64,000 bases of DNA from Adiantum capillus-veneris (GCA_014529385.2 CM043958.1:147309885-147373884); one strand, 5' to 3'; counted from the first letter of the stretch, positions 41,863 through 55,069 are shown. Numbers and translations: made by a program. Notes: generated from the sequence alone by a model not told the origin.

Positions 41863-44800
41863 CGCGTGTCAAAACAACCAACCCAATCTGAGTCCAAAAA
41901 ATCATGTAAGTCTGGCGGCAATGATCCCTTGGGATAAAACAAGCCAAGATGTAAAGTGCCACTAAGGTAGTGGAAAATCCTCTTGACAGCCTGCCAATGC
42001 TTAGACCCTGGGCTATGCATAAATCTGCTGACCTGTGAGACTACAAACTGAATATCTGGCCTCATGTTGCATACATAAATGAGACAACCAACAGTAGTTT
42101 GGTAAAGAGTGACATCAGCAGGATCGCCAGCATCATGTAGACTCAACTTCAAATGTGTTTCCATGGGAGTGGCAATAGGTTTGCAATCCTCAAGTCCAAA
42201 CTTACATAGCAATGTCTCTATGTAACTTTTCTGACACAAGGCAATACCACCATCACACTGCTTAAACTGTATACCCAAATAATGATGCAACAACCCCAAA
42301 TATTTCATCTTGAAAGTAGCATTCAAATCAGCCTTACATTCAGCAATATGTCTCTCATTTTGTCCAGTGATCAGCAAATCATCGACATAAAGAACCACAA
42401 TGAGAAGTACATCATCCTCACGCTTTACATACAATGCGCTTTGTGTTGGACTGTTATGAAAGCCTCGTTTGACCAAATGAGTGTCAGCTTTCTCATACCA
42501 AGCACGAGGAGATTGCTTCAACCCATACAAAGCCTTGTTAAATTTGCACACGTTGTCCTCTTGTCCTTTTATGACAAAACCGCGAGGCTGCGTTACATAA
42601 ACTTCCTCAAATATGTCACCATTCAAGAAAGCAGTAACAATGTCTAATTGATGTACATCCCAACCAAAATGACCTGCTAATGCACATAGAAAACGCACAG
42701 TAGTCATACGAAAAGTGGGAGCAAAAGTGTCTTCATAATCTATTCCTTTTTGTTGTGCATAACCCTTTGCAACAAGTCGAGCCTTATGGTGATCGATCTC
42801 ACCATCCGGCTTGAGTTTCAACTTGTAAACCCACTTTGTACCAATGGCCTTTTTGCCAGGAGGCAAATCACATAAAGTCCATGTGTCATTTTCTATAACT
42901 GCATCATATTCTGATTGCATGGCAGCCATCCAATTTTCTGAATTTTGTGCTTCATCAAAAGTCAGAGGTTCCTCAACATCATGCAAGCTAGACACAACCA
43001 AAGCATAACAATCTGATGCATAAGATGCATGATGAGAGCTTGAACAAGTACGACTAGACAAAGATGCATCCAATTTACTATCACCCAAAGTGTGCACCAG
43101 CCATTTTGGCATACCTCTAGCCTACTCATTTTCAGCCCTTTCCTCATCAAGTACATCATGTACATCTGCATCAGTAATAGGCTGATCTAAAACATTTTCA
43201 AAAACCCCCATAGGCTTTACATTTGCCTCATTGAAACTTACATTCGTATTTTCACCACTGAAAAGAGGCAACAAAGTGTCATAAATATCCTGTGAGCTTA
43301 CATTACTGTCTCTAGTACATGACAGCAAGGGCTGAACAGAATCTTTCACAAACACTACATCCCGAGAAACCAGAATACATTTTGTTTGCGGATGATACAA
43401 CCTGTAACCTTTGCTTTTAGCACTATAACCAACAAAAATACATTTGACAGCCTTATCATCCACTTTTCTGTGCTGCACTTGTGGCACCAAAGCATATGTC
43501 AAACAGCCAAAAACACGCATGTGCTCAATAGAAGGCTTTCTATCATGCCATGCTTCATATGGAGTAATAGACTGCAAAGCTTTTGTAGACACCTGTTTAG
43601 TACATAAGTGGCACACATGATGGCCTCAAGCCAACAAGAATGCTGCAAAGCTTGACTTTTGACCATACATCGTGCCATTTCCGTTAGTGACCTGTTTTTC
43701 CTCTCAACAATACCATTTTGCTGAGGCGTATAAGGCACTGTACTTTGGTGTTTTCTCCCATGACTAGCCAGAAATGCATTAAATTCATGAGACATATAAC
43801 CCCCCCCCCCCCCCCCCCCCCCCCTTTCGTGCGAACGGAAGGGTGCCCATAGTACATTTCGAGACATTTTCAGCCATAGCCAGAAATTGTTTGAAGCACA
43901 TAAAAACTTTGGACTTCGCTTTAAGCGGAAATACCCATGCATGCCTGAAGTAATCATCAATGAAAGTCATAAAGTACAAGTAATTTCCCAAGGATGGAGT
44001 TTGCATGGGCCCACAAACATCACTATGCACTAGCTGCAACCTGCATGTGGCCCGAACCGAACAATCCTTTGGAAACTTAGAACGCTGCATCTTACCCGAA
44101 ATACAGCCTTCACAAACATGTTTGACATGTGCTTCAAGAGGCGGCAAAGAAACAACCATATCAGATTTCTGCAAACGTAGCAAACTGGCAATATTCAGAT
44201 GACCAAAACGTGCATGCCAAAGTTTTGCATCTGAGACAGCCCTTGAATCTGCAACAGCATTTGCAAAATTTTGTCCACACTTGTCATACAAAGTGAGCTT
44301 ATACAACCCACGGCACAAAAGGCCAGATGCAACAATTTCATCACCAAAACTGAGATCATGAATTGTACATCTGTCATCCACAAATTTAACTACAAGTCCA
44401 AGTCTAGCAAGTGCGGATACAAACAAGACATTCTTCTTGATCCCAGGTGCATAAAGTGCATCAATAAGTGTGAAGGAACTACCATTTGCAGCAGTAAGCA
44501 CAATCTTTTCAACTCCTTGAACCGGATAAGAGGCATTGTTGGCACAAGTGACTAAATTCCCATGAGGGACAGACTCGAGAGAGGTAAACAATTCACGATG
44601 TGAGGTAATGTGCTTTGTAGCACCACTATCGAAATACCACACATGTGAATCTGCAACAACAACTGACAAGCATGCATCATGGACAGCAGAATTGTAAGTG
44701 CACTCTACGCTAAAATCCCATTCTGCATCAACATCAGCATTACAGTCTCCGTTTACAGAAGACTCAACAATGGCTGCATTTGTAGTGGAACCAGCATTTG

Positions 44801-45740
44801 CAGTGGAACCACCCTCTTTCTTCTTAGCCTCTTTGGCCTTCAACTTAGGACACGACTTGATCAAGTGATCATTAGCTTTACAATAATGGCAATGCATCTT
44901 CTTTTTGCCCTTGTCACCAGAATTTCCAGATGAATTGCTGCCAGTAGAAGCATTAGAAACATAATTTTTGCCACTCGCAGCAGAACCATAAGGAGTGGCC
45001 GCATTGCTATTACCACCCTTTTTTTGAGAAACAATAAAAGCATGTTCAACTGCACGTTGCCTAGTCCTGTTTTTTTTGGAAAGTGACTCTTGCAACATCA
45101 ATGTGAATAATGCATCAAACTTGACAACTTCAGGATTTTCTTGGGTCATAAGTCTCCAAGTACTAGCAAAAGTCTGATAAGAATCTGGTAAGGCATCAAG
45201 AACAGTCTGCACAAGGGATTTGTTTGAAATAACTTCATCTGCAAAAATAAGTTGCTCATTGATATCCTTGACACTAGCAAGGAAAGTGTCCATATCATCT
45301 TCCTCATGCATAATCTTTGACTCCAGCTCTTTACGCAGCAAAGCAATTTTAGCCTCATTGCGGCTTGCATAAAGACGTGCTAGAATATCCCAAGCCTGTT
45401 TTGCAAATTTTGCTGAATGGATGTGAGGAACAATGGTGCGCTTCACAGACAACGCAATCAATGCATGAGTCTGCGCATCCTTAACATCCCAACAAGCTTG
45501 TTCTGCCGTAGGCAAAACAACTATAACAGCTGCAATCCTTGCAGCAAGACCTGCAACATCCTCAACATCGCCTACATCCTCAGAACCAGGATGTACATCA
45601 ATGCCCTGCACAATATTCCAGACACCCTTTGACACAAGAACATGTTGCATCATATAAGCCCACATAGGGTAATTGTCCCCATCCAACCTGTCCTCAACAG
45701 CAAACATCTTGAACACATCTATGTTGTTGTTGTCAGCCAT
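41863..45740 (-). pseudogene. gag-pol: E6: Ty1/copia Gag-Pol, minus strand
   Basis: Starts at ATG 45740 (MADNNNIDVFKMFAVEDRLD). Order: copia Gag (YPMWAYMMQHVLV), knuckle CHYCKANDHLIKSC (about 44870), protease WYFDSGATKHIT (about 44620), pre-integrase LWHARFGHLNIASLLRL with HVKHVCEGCISGKMQ, and integrase LVHSDVCGP with FIDDYFRHAWVFPLK. At 43800-43824 a poly-C run (poly-G on the coding strand) replaces the usual DNGGE segment and breaks the frame. The rest of integrase (NGIVERKNRSLTEMAR) and RT (FLNGDIFEEVYVTQPRGF, VLYVDDLLITGQ) lie in other frames. RNase H is cut at about 41863 (SDWVGCFDTR) by the E5 LTR. The domain order PR-INT-RT-RH identifies copia. Confidence 0.93.
43800..43824. repeat. 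Poly-C run inside copia integrase
   Basis: 25 consecutive C on the + strand (G on the coding strand) at the position of the conserved integrase DNGGEY segment, whose codons are naturally G-rich. It removes the second catalytic Asp and shifts the frame. It may be true slippage or an assembly error. Confidence 0.9.
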
Positions 45741-46084
45741 GCTAAATGCTGCACCTAATGTGAAAATTGCCCAAAAATAGGAGAAATGGAGCGGGAACAA
45801 CACGTGCTATATAGCACAAACCGTAGAAGACTGTAAGGCACCTGTTATGCAGAAAATGGCACTGACAGAAATTCTGCATAGAATGACGAAATAGCATGTA
45901 CAGTACTGTCTGTAGTGGAAACAGAGGCCGAAATGAGCCCGAATCAGAAATCTGAGCAGACTGAGCTCTACGAGCACGCCCGAAATATTTGTCGACCTGC
46001 GAATGCTCGCCAAAGCTCACTGAAATTGGAGAAAGTGAGCAGGCGTGTACTGGAGCAGCTGGCGACTAAGCCCGGGAGGACGCA

Positions 46085-46329
46085 ACCTGCTCTCATACCA
46101 ATTGTTGGAATTAGGGTTGCAGAGAAACGCACACAGCTTGGAGAAGACGAAGGAAGCTCAAGGCACATAGTAGAGAGTGTGTTACTTAGTGTGCAATGGA
46201 AAAATAGATAGCCCTAGAGTGATGGGCGTATATACAATGCTCGGGGGGAAAAACCTCCTAAAGAGGGAAAAAATGCCCCGGCGGTCCTAGTGTGTTCACA
46301 CACATCACTACCACATGTATATGGTAACA
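46085..46329 (-). repeat. E6 copia 5' LTR (227 bp) and primer site
   Basis: On the minus strand the LTR runs TGTTACCATA (46329) to ...CCAACA (46103). It is followed by ATTGGTATGAGAGCA (46102-46088), a one-mismatch initiator-Met primer site. A TATA-like GTATATACAATG region lies at about 46225. The short LTR fits copia. The other LTR is not found, since the 3' end of E6 was removed by E5. Confidence 0.85.
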
Positions 46330-46882
46330 GTCATTACTCTCTCTCAGGCCAATTGTCTTTGAATGTTAAAGTTCAATTATGTCTTATTATTTAAGTTAAA
46401 ACAGCTACCCACACGTCCTATACATAAGATTTTTCCATTCTCTTTGGACAAACCAGGACGCTGGCTTTAGAAACTAGTTTTGAATTCAAATTCTAAGTTG
46501 GATCCATAGTCTATAATCCCTTGATTGGTTGGCTGTGTTAGACAGTCCTTCATAGACTAATTTTTTGGTTACCTGCTCATGGCTATTATAATCTTTGACT
46601 TTGCTGGTTTAAGGATTGCAAGCCCAATCACAAGACTAGTTATATTTATGTTTATAAATTTTCTTTCAGGATCACAAACACTTCAGAATGACAGGTCACA
46701 TGAGAGTAAATTACAACCCAGACAATCATACAAATATTCTAGAGCAGATTAAGTTTTTCCTAAAAGACCATACTCCAAAAAATGCCTTAGCACTTAGAAC
46801 TCGACCTTTCTTGGCAAGAAAGGAAAAATGTTGTGTTACTTACTACCATAATTAGTCATAGCCTTACTAACAATTTTGTATA
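46330..46882. other. AT-rich stretch before unknown gene
   Basis: No gene is supported. Splice-acceptor-like sequences TTTCTTTCAG (about 46668) and TATTGCAG (about 46888) precede the coding region downstream, so this may contain introns or small exons of that gene. Confidence 0.4.
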
Positions 46883-47546
46883 TTGCAGACCTTTGCTCTC
46901 TCGCAAGGCTTGGAATTATCTTCTAAACCCCTCTCTGTGGCAACATCTCTTGTCCTCAGATGTATTGGTAGCCTGGATTCTTCTCAACTAATATATGATT
47001 CAACTCTTACCACAGACAATAAGCTGTCTATCTTGCACATGTTATCATTTAATGATTGGGTCAAGATTTTGGCTATCTTGGACAAGGATTCCATAGATGG
47101 TGTTAATATGATCTCCGAGTACATAGTCCAACTACCTATACTCTCTATACAATATCAGCAAGAGCTTGCCCTTTTCTCCTCTTCTGGGGCTGAACTGTCT
47201 AACTTGCTAAAAAAACTATGCAGCCTCAATTCTTCTTTTATCAGTACCCTGGCTACTCCAACTATCCCTCAGACAGGTGGTATCTTTTGTAGAGGTAGTG
47301 TGGCTCTTGAGGCCGTCAAAGAATTTCAGAGTAATCTTTGCTCCCTCAGTGACTCTAACCTTTTAGAAATGGTACCAAAAACTTCCAAGGTTTTCCCTTT
47401 CCTACCTATTAGGGAAATTGAAATAGAATCTTTTGGGGTGAATCATTAACTCTGGGTCCTACCTAACAAGGCTTTTTTAGCACCAATTCTTAGTGAAACC
47501 TGGATGTACCTGGCTAATTTTCATGCCTCTACTATTGAGGACTACA
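46883..47546 (+). pseudogene. Unrecognised coding region, part 1
   Basis: A frame of 188 residues with a possible acceptor just inside its start contains LSVATSLVLRCIGSLDSSQL, LSILHMLSFNDWVKILAILD and FRGSVALEA-like FCRGSVALEAVKEFQSNLC. A TAA at 47447 interrupts it, but the same frame continues LWVLPNKAFLAPILSETWMY and STIEDY up to 47546. There E7 is inserted with a CTACA duplication, and the frame resumes at 53189. The protein is Leu/Ser-rich and looks soluble; I do not recognise it. It could be a decayed host gene or a component of another element. Confidence 0.5.
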
Positions 47547-47722
47547 TGTAAGACCTAGGGAACTAAGACATAGGATCCTCCTCCCTACCGCCCTTTATAT
47601 AGGCCTAGCTCCTAGGTCTTGCCCTAAGCGGATCCCCAGTCCACACTGGTCCAGTCCAGGCCCTTGGCCTAGGTCCCTGCCCCCTAGGTTGGGCCTTGCC
47701 CCGTAGGACCCTTGTCCTGACA
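47547..47722 (-). repeat. E7 LTR (3' LTR in element orientation)
   Basis: 176 bp, TG...CA, nearly identical to 53009-53183. Confidence 0.93.
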
Positions 47723-50700
47723 TTACTCCCCCCTTAAGGAAGAGTTTTCATCCTCGAAAACACAAGTAGTAATATCTTCTTAAGAATACGGATGTTTTCT
47801 TTATTGACGTCCCATACATGCTCATTGTCTGTATGACTGATAATTGGTGCAGTGAGGAGGTTCAATGAAACCAAGAGTAACATCTTGATTTTCAACATTG
47901 TTGTCCTGTTGCAACCACTTGGGTCTAAATGGTAACGTTATTTATAACTCACTTGAGTACTGTAAAGGAGTAACCACAACTAAGAGTTTTCCAAAGGCAT
48001 AACCAGTTTTCAGATCTTCTGAAGGTACTGGGAAACCTTGGCGTAACTTTCCATGCAGTTGTGAGCCAGATTTCCTACTCGCGTGAGTATCTTGAAAAGT
48101 TCATAGATAGGGAGTGTCCACTTGTTAGAATTCTGAATAGTTTGGAACACAAAGAACTACATGTTCATCCCTAATGAAGGTTACTTGTCAACATACTTTG
48201 TTAGCACACCTGGTAAGTCCTTGAGGTATGAAACTATTGAAACAATCTTCAACCCCACCACAACAGGTGTTCAAAGTTGAAAACCATACTTAAGCAAATT
48301 CTAGAATAGGGAGAAAATCATCTGTTCAAAAATGCGTTGTGCTAACGTATGCTCTTAGTAGATCCTTTAGCAAAAGAAATATTTGTAAGTTGCCCATCCA
48401 ACACGAGATGAATAGCAGCAGTAAGAGTGAGGTGTTGTTCCCCAACCACTTACAAACAGTCTTCCCTGACTGTCGGTACACTAGGACTCAATCATTGAGT
48501 ATCCAGCCATACCTTTTATATGGAGTGAAGACAACCAACTAGGTTGAAAGAGGGTGGATTGGAGTAAGCTCCTAGAGTTTAGACCATCCAACCATAGATG
48601 CCCATCCTAAGCCAGCGCCTCGTATAGCAGGGTGTAAACTCATAAAAAATCTGTAGAAGAGATTGCACATGCAGTGCAAAAAAGATACAGAGAGAATAAA
48701 AGTCCATGAATTGGCATGCCGCTCCAAATAAGTGTTGAACACTACGGTCCATAACACCTAGTGTGCATGCATTTAACACAAATTTATCCAAACCGCAATT
48801 CCATGACAAGACTTTCCATGGTACGTAAGTGAAAGCCTTTCAACAAGAGTCAGACCATAACAGAATGTGAAAGATCATTCACACCTAGGTACCAACCATG
48901 AGACATTCTTAGTAACTTAGCATACTTGGCTATATGTAAAAACGACCCTCCGTTAAGCTGGTTTCACAGCAGTTGTCATCGCAACAAATCTGTACTGAGT
49001 ATCCGACAATTTCTGGCCACTGAAATTGTTCCTGATACGGTGTGCTCCAAATGATCTAATAAACGGATGCAACCAGCACGTAGGGACTTTGTCGCGACAC
49101 ATCATTAAGAATTAGGCACCAGTGTCAGTCCCAGAGACTCATATTCACCACATGTGGAATATGTCTCAAAGAAGGATGGCCGAAAAAGCGACATCCATCA
49201 AGTACAAGATGTACTTGTGTGTGGAGGAACTGCAAAACACTCTGCGACAACAGTGAGAGGGACCCTCATTATCTTGCTCCACACTGGCTAAACCGAACTC
49301 CTTGAGTTCCTAGACCATGTTGTATCCCATGTGACAACATGTGCCAAATTGAACCCTACAAGTAGGTTCGTAACAGCATAAGACAGAAAGATAGATTGGA
49401 CACTTGGCCCAAAATAGTTTGTGCCGACATGCCCTTGGCATGGCTCTGTAACATTCAAGCGTACTTAGATGTCTTGAAAAACCAAGCAAAGCATACTAGA
49501 AATGGAATAACACCAAATCAATAAATGCGTACCTGGAGATTTGAACGTAATGTGCACTTACCTGTATTCAAATGGAGAGGAGCACGTCCCCTACCTGAAA
49601 AAACAAACAGCACTCCACTGGAAACCCTGGGTGTTGCCTTTGCAATCCAAGCCCTTCGATTAGAATCTACGAAGTCAAACCCCTTGGTAAAACTCTTTGT
49701 AGAAACTGCTCAACTAGCAGATAATGGTAGTCAACCATTACAGAATGATTGGAATCAACTTGAAAAGTGTGTCCGTCCGCTACCGCGTGTGGTAGATTGC
49801 AGAATTCTTTCCTTGAAAGTATAACGCGGAGAGATCAATTGTGATCCTTAATGTAGATCAAACTGTGATCCTTAATGCATATGGGGTGATGTAACAATCA
49901 CCCGCTGGGTCTTACCCCAAAACAGTATGTCTATAGACACGCTGTAGTGCTATAGAGAGAGCAGGAAATCCACACAAGTGAACTGCCAAGCTCTTATGTG
50001 GACAGCCATGTTGTCGCAACTGATTGCTGCATTGATACTTCCTTGTAGAGCTCAATTTGCTGTGAGTTGAAGAGTATAAAAAACTCAACTTGAGTGTCAC
50101 ACTAAAAACATGTAGTGGAAAAATGACACCCTAGACATCCGTAATGACAAGACTCTTGCTTGTCCAGTAATGTCGATGTGTACTTCCTTGGGTAGATATG
50201 TTTGTTCTTAAGAACAATTCCCAAGGAATACCAACCATTGGGTCTTACCCTAGATTTAACAATTTCTCTTAGCCAACGTGTGTGGCTCATAGCCCTCATG
50301 GCAATTAGTGTTCAATCGTCGAGCCGATAAAGACTAATTTGGATGGCATCTTGCCCAATTTCTAGCTAAGAGTTAGAGCACCTTGGCTCATGCTGAGTCA
50401 CCAGCGAAACATGTATAAAAGCTTCTTAGAAAGTTTTCATTATCTTTAGAGAGAAAAAAGAAAGAGAGATAAGAAGATCATGCTGGGCTGAGGAGCTTTC
50501 CTTCAATTTCTAGAGTGTGTGCCCAATCTGTGTGTTACGCATCTTATGCGTGACTTGTATGAGAATGACTTAGCATTGGCCCTTTGCCTATGAATGAAGT
50601 CCAAATTTGAGGTTCCTTTTAGTGTTGTTGTGTGTTGACAGCAACCAACAAGCATGTTAAACAATCCAAAACTTATCTTGTCCTTGACAAATTCTTTGGT

Positions 50701-52866
50701 GTTATAGCGGAAGCGTGTTTCATGAGGCAGTGGAATTTAATCCACCTAGTTAGCATGCCGTGCATGCATAATTTTAAGCCCTTGGCAAAAGTGATGGCCT
50801 CAAACGTGAGAACCAAAACTAGCAGTGCCTTGCACAGTCTAAACTGGTAGGAAACTCCCTATTTTGCCAGTTTTTTCAAACTTATGTGCCACTGCCCTTG
50901 ATGCCAAGTCATTGGGCAGTACCTTGGCACAAGGGAGAAGCCATGCTTCATGTAAAATTATCAAAGCACATTGCTGGTGGTCGTTGCTACAACCAGTTGT
51001 CTTGAACTTTTGAAGCAAAACTCGCTCAAATTTAGTCCATAGTCATATTAGGTGCACGCAAGAGAGTTGTCGTGTGTATCATATACACCCTCTTTGCATG
51101 GAATGAAAACAGGCACATTGACAAATTTCCCTAAGTTTGTATGCGAGTAGCATATGCCAAACGTTAGAAATGTGTATGCCAGATGCTAAAACTGAAGCGT
51201 TGCTTCACATAAGTACTGATGGAGTTTTTGTGCTCATAGCTAACAGATACTCCTACTAACAGACCAATGTCGTATAGCAAAAGAAAGTCAACCTTGTCGA
51301 TCAATTTCAATTGTAATTAGCCAGTACTGTGGGGGCAAGCATCGTCCATCAGCTTCTAGAAATAGTGACAAGGAGTCGGCCATGCCCAACAGCTTTCCTC
51401 CTGCAGCTAGTCAAGCAATAGGATGTGCCAATCTCCTTGAGATTCCAAAACATTGGAAATTTGCTATGCTTTTGCAGCAAAATTGAACCGCTGAGAATCG
51501 TGCTTCGGAGCCAAGTGGTTGGGAGTCAAGCCATGCTTGATTCGAGTTTGCAAGCTTATCTTTGGGCTTTTACCAACAATGTATGCAACAAAATTTAATG
51601 CTTCAAATAATTGTCACAAGCCGTGATTGTGCTTGGAGTGCAGAAGATGCACTTTCTCTGATGCATGTAGAGATATGCAATAGAGATGCTCTGTCTTCTG
51701 ATGCATGCGAGAGGTATGCAATAGAGGTAATACTTCCTCTATCTGAAGAATACACTTCCTAAGCAATGCACAGCCTTTCTGTTACAAAATCAAGTTGTAC
51801 TTGCGTAAGGAAAAAATGTTGCAACAAACATTAACCATTTAGAAACATCATAACCATGTCATACTCAAGCCATGTTGGATGGTGGTCGTCAACACAATCA
51901 CTGGTCTCTAGGCAATCAAAGTTTGCTAAACCCCTACCTTGCTGGGTGCAGACGCCTTGGACAACCCATACGTGCACTCGAGTATGAGAACCATACGATT
52001 GGCCCAAGCCGTACATCGGACGGGATGCAACATGTGCTTGAGGAAAATAACAAAGAAAATTGAAATTTATTGCTTACCGCATAAATGCCCGAATGCAACT
52101 TGCCTTGGCGATCGCATGTCGGAGATATTCAAACTTGCGTGATCATGCGAGTCTCCAACATGACTGACATTGTTTGCCGTTGCAGAAAAAATGTAGTGCA
52201 AACCCTCATCAACCGAACACAACCCGCCTAATTTCCAAGACATGTCGTGCATGCCGGATAGTGCTGATGATCGACACTGTCGGGTTTGTCATGCTTGTGC
52301 ATTTCTAAATGTCTGCATTATGTATTTGCAATCCCTCCTCCATGCAATCGCCATGGCCCCTCCATGCTTGCCCATGACAGTGAGCATGCAGGCCTTCGAT
52401 GGGAGGGGCAGTCGTGGGACGGCCCTCTAGGGGGTGCCCATGGGCGCCCAAATGGCCGTGGCCAATTTATTAAAAAGCAAAATTACCTCAGCGATGGCGT
52501 TCTGCCGCCTGCGCTAGAAAAGAACCCGCCACCATGCGCTGCAAAGCCCGAATCCGGGGTGGCCATAGTGTCGAACAAGGAGGAGCAGGGCATGGCGAAC
52601 CCATAGAGCCCGTCCGCGACACGTTTGGAGGTGGCCAATCTGCCTTGGTTCCTCTCCTAGGGGTGCTTGCAGACGCCTGGCACCGAGCTTCTCTCCTAGC
52701 AAGAGCTGCTGCCCACGGCAGAGATTGGCCTTGATCTCCCCGCCTCCTTGCAAGCAGGTGTTCCCGCAGCCTTCCCCTTTCGACTCTGCAGGGGACAGTG
52801 CCCATGGCCATGCCTCTTCCTTGGTCCTCCGCATGCAAGAGGGCTTGCCCACGACCCGCCCACGAC

Positions 52867-52867
<1 letters not shown>

Positions 52868-52934
<67 letters not shown>
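52868..52934. repeat. (GA)n microsatellite in E7
   Basis: About 67 bp of uninterrupted GA dinucleotides near the 5' end of E7 in element orientation, within 75 bp of the primer site. Open frames across it are artefacts. Confidence 0.97.
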
Positions 52935-52936
<2 letters not shown>

Positions 52937-53008
52937 AAAGATCCATGGCAAGAAGTGCTCGCCCTGCCTCCTTCTTCTTCCCCCTTTCTCCCTAAGCTCT
53001 GATACCAA

Positions 53009-53183
53009 TGTAAGACCTAGGAACTGAGACATAGGATCCTCCTCCCTACCGCCCTTTATATAGGCCTAGCTTCTAGCTCTTGCCCTAAGCGGATCCCAGT
53101 CCACACTAGTCCAGTCCAGGCCCTTGGCCTAGGTCCCTGACCCCCTAGGTTGGGCCTTGCCCTGTAGGACCCTTGTCCTGACA
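53009..53183 (-). repeat. E7 LTR (5' LTR in element orientation)
   Basis: 175 bp, adjacent to the initiator-Met primer site on the minus strand. Confidence 0.93.
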
Positions 53184-53188
53184 CTACA

Positions 53189-54044
53189 GACGCACAATTT
53201 TGAAAGGAGGACAATTCCTAGATAAAGGAGAACTCATAAAATCCCCCTTCAACCTCAACCTCATCGACCATTCCAAATGCCCTTGCATGGACCTACTTTT
53301 TGCCGGAAAACCAGTGAACTCTCATCTCTCCCTTATTTGTTCTTGGTTAGGCGGCCAAGCTAAGAAGTAGTAATTGCTCAAATTTCTTTCAACATCTTTC
53401 ATGGGCTAATGTTGGATATTTTAAGGGAACTAAATTCTGATGAACTTGGGATCTATCTAACCACTTATGCTAACTACAAAGGAGTAAAGATTATCACTGG
53501 TTTACTCAAGCCTTGTATTGAAGACGATGACTTCCCCTCACTAAAAAGACCTAATTCTCTTGCTACCCCCAACTCTTTTACTTCATTTCTAACTCCTAGC
53601 TTTTCCTCTAATCAAGGAAAATCTCATAGCTACACTAGAGGAAGAGGCAGAAACACCCCAATCAGGCACCTTCTTGACTTATAATCATTGATGAATATGC
53701 AGGCTGCTGTGAGCCCATGTGGCAGGCAGTATCTTAACAAAAAAACTTCTTGCAAAGATTATATTTATGAACACTATCTCTTTCAGAATGAGGTTCTTGA
53801 TTGGATACACCCTAAGACGCTTTTTTGTGAGTGTTTTGACTTACTTTTTGGAAACCACAATTTACTTGATAATGTACTTATTGACTGGAAGTATCAACAA
53901 CTTATTAAAAATTTGGTCTACAGTAATGATTTTCTTCGACACAACTCCATTCTTGAATGTGTTAGTAACAAGTTTATCACATTTTGCAAAGACTTCGATA
54001 CATATGGTATGCATGTTTGTACTTGTGATCTTAGCATAAACTAG
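53189..54044 (+). pseudogene. Unrecognised coding region, part 2
   Basis: Continues the frame cut at 47546 (RRTILKGGQFLDKGELIKSP, NLIDHSKCPCMDLLFAGKPV) to a stop near 53369. Two further frames follow: 53409-53684 (MLDILRELNSDELGIYLTTY, ending in an RGRGRN-rich tail) and 53688-54044 (CGRQYLNKKTSCKDYIYEHY, LFCECFDLLFGNHNLLDNVL). They look like successive exons or a frameshifted continuation of the same protein. No domain is recognised. E8's LTR begins about 100 bp later. Confidence 0.45.
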
Positions 54045-54150
54045 GCCTACAGGTGTGACATGGATGACAACTAGATCCAGTTTTGAAACATGCTGCAAAT
54101 TGACAAACATAGCCAAATCTAACTAAATGTTTGATGCAGGTAACAGTTGG

Positions 54151-55069
54151 TGTTAGCAAAGCAAGCTAACTCGGATACCATTCTTTGGAGCTCTCAATGT
54201 AAAAAAACTTATTATTTTGATAAATCGGGAATATTGTAACTCCTAATTTACGGATAAACTTTGTAATTGATGAGCCGGGGCTACAAGCTTCCAGATTGTA
54301 TCAACCTGTCTTTACCCATCTTTAGTTAGAGCTCCCAGATTATTAGTTTTGACCACCAAAAACCTTGGCTAAGGTATAAAAGCCAATTTTTGTAAGTTAT
54401 TTTTAAGTTTTTGGATAATGAAATACACAACGAGAGCTAATGGCGCTCACTTCTCTCCTTCTCGTGCTTCCTACTCCCTCTTCGATTGTCACATTGTACT
54501 CGTGTCTGTTGCATTGAAACCGCAGGTAAGAGCTTTATGCATTGACGTAAGCATTTCACCGTATTTTGTAGCTTTTGGTGTCGTCGACCGCGGCCTAATT
54601 TCATCATAAGTAGGAATTTACACTTCAAAATCAAAAACTAAGTATAGGCGGGATATTGGGGCATCATTCTAAGCATTTAGATGGATTCTAGGTCGAGAAC
54701 AACTAGGTCAAAAATCCTGCTGTTAATAATCGTGATTTTTGCACTTGACCTAAAGTGGGATTTGAAACCATAAGCATGTGTGCTTATGGCTTATAAACTT
54801 ATCCTAAAAGTTTTGTTACATTTGGATGTCATTTGATACTCTAACGGATGTGATTTGTTTGCCGATGAGCGATTGGCTTTTGGTGATTTTAGTCACCTAA
54901 GTGTAGCTTGAGTTAGATGCGAGTTGTTTGTTGTTTTTAGAGAGATTGACAACCTCTTGTAGCCTCTATGCACTAGTCGAGTCAGCTTCATCCCCTGGAT
55001 TGACAATTTAATCGTGGTTCTCGCTAAATCTGCAATAAGATAGGAGTGAGGTTAGACACCCGTCCCACA
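54151..55069 (+). repeat. E8 5' LTR (919 bp)
   Basis: Runs from TGTTAGCAAAGC to ...CCGTCCCACA. It has the same family of sequence, in opposite orientation, as 58575-59487. It contains a promoter-like AAGGTATAAAAGCC at about 54372. A site AATAATCGTGATT lies at 54725-54737, matching the leader palindromes of this family. Confidence 0.95.

Larger units (their letters stand above)
47547..53183 (-). mobile_element. E7: short-LTR non-coding retrotransposon (LARD-like)
   Basis: Flanked by CTACA at 47542-47546 and 53184-53188. LTRs of 176 bp (47547-47722) and 175 bp (53009-53183) begin TGTAAGACCTAGG and end CTTGTCCTGACA on the + strand. On the minus strand TTGGTATCAGAGCTTAGG (53008-52991) is an initiator-Met primer site, and TTCCTTAAGGGGGGAGTAA before the left LTR is a polypurine tract; this fixes the minus orientation. 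The 5.3-kb interior has no long ORF on the sense strand, only the gypsy-like 3' phrase GTTTTCGAGGATGAAAAC. It is probably a large retrotransposon derivative mobilised in trans. The LTR contains CTTTATATAGGCC, a TATA-like sequence. Confidence 0.9.

Noticed and set aside
52514-53032. Ser-Leu or Arg-Glu repeat ORFs near 52.9 kb
   Set aside because: They are translations of the GA microsatellite.
46330-54150. tRNA or other structured RNA genes
   Set aside because: Only primer-site sequences complementary to tRNA ends were found; no cloverleaf with A and B boxes was recognised.
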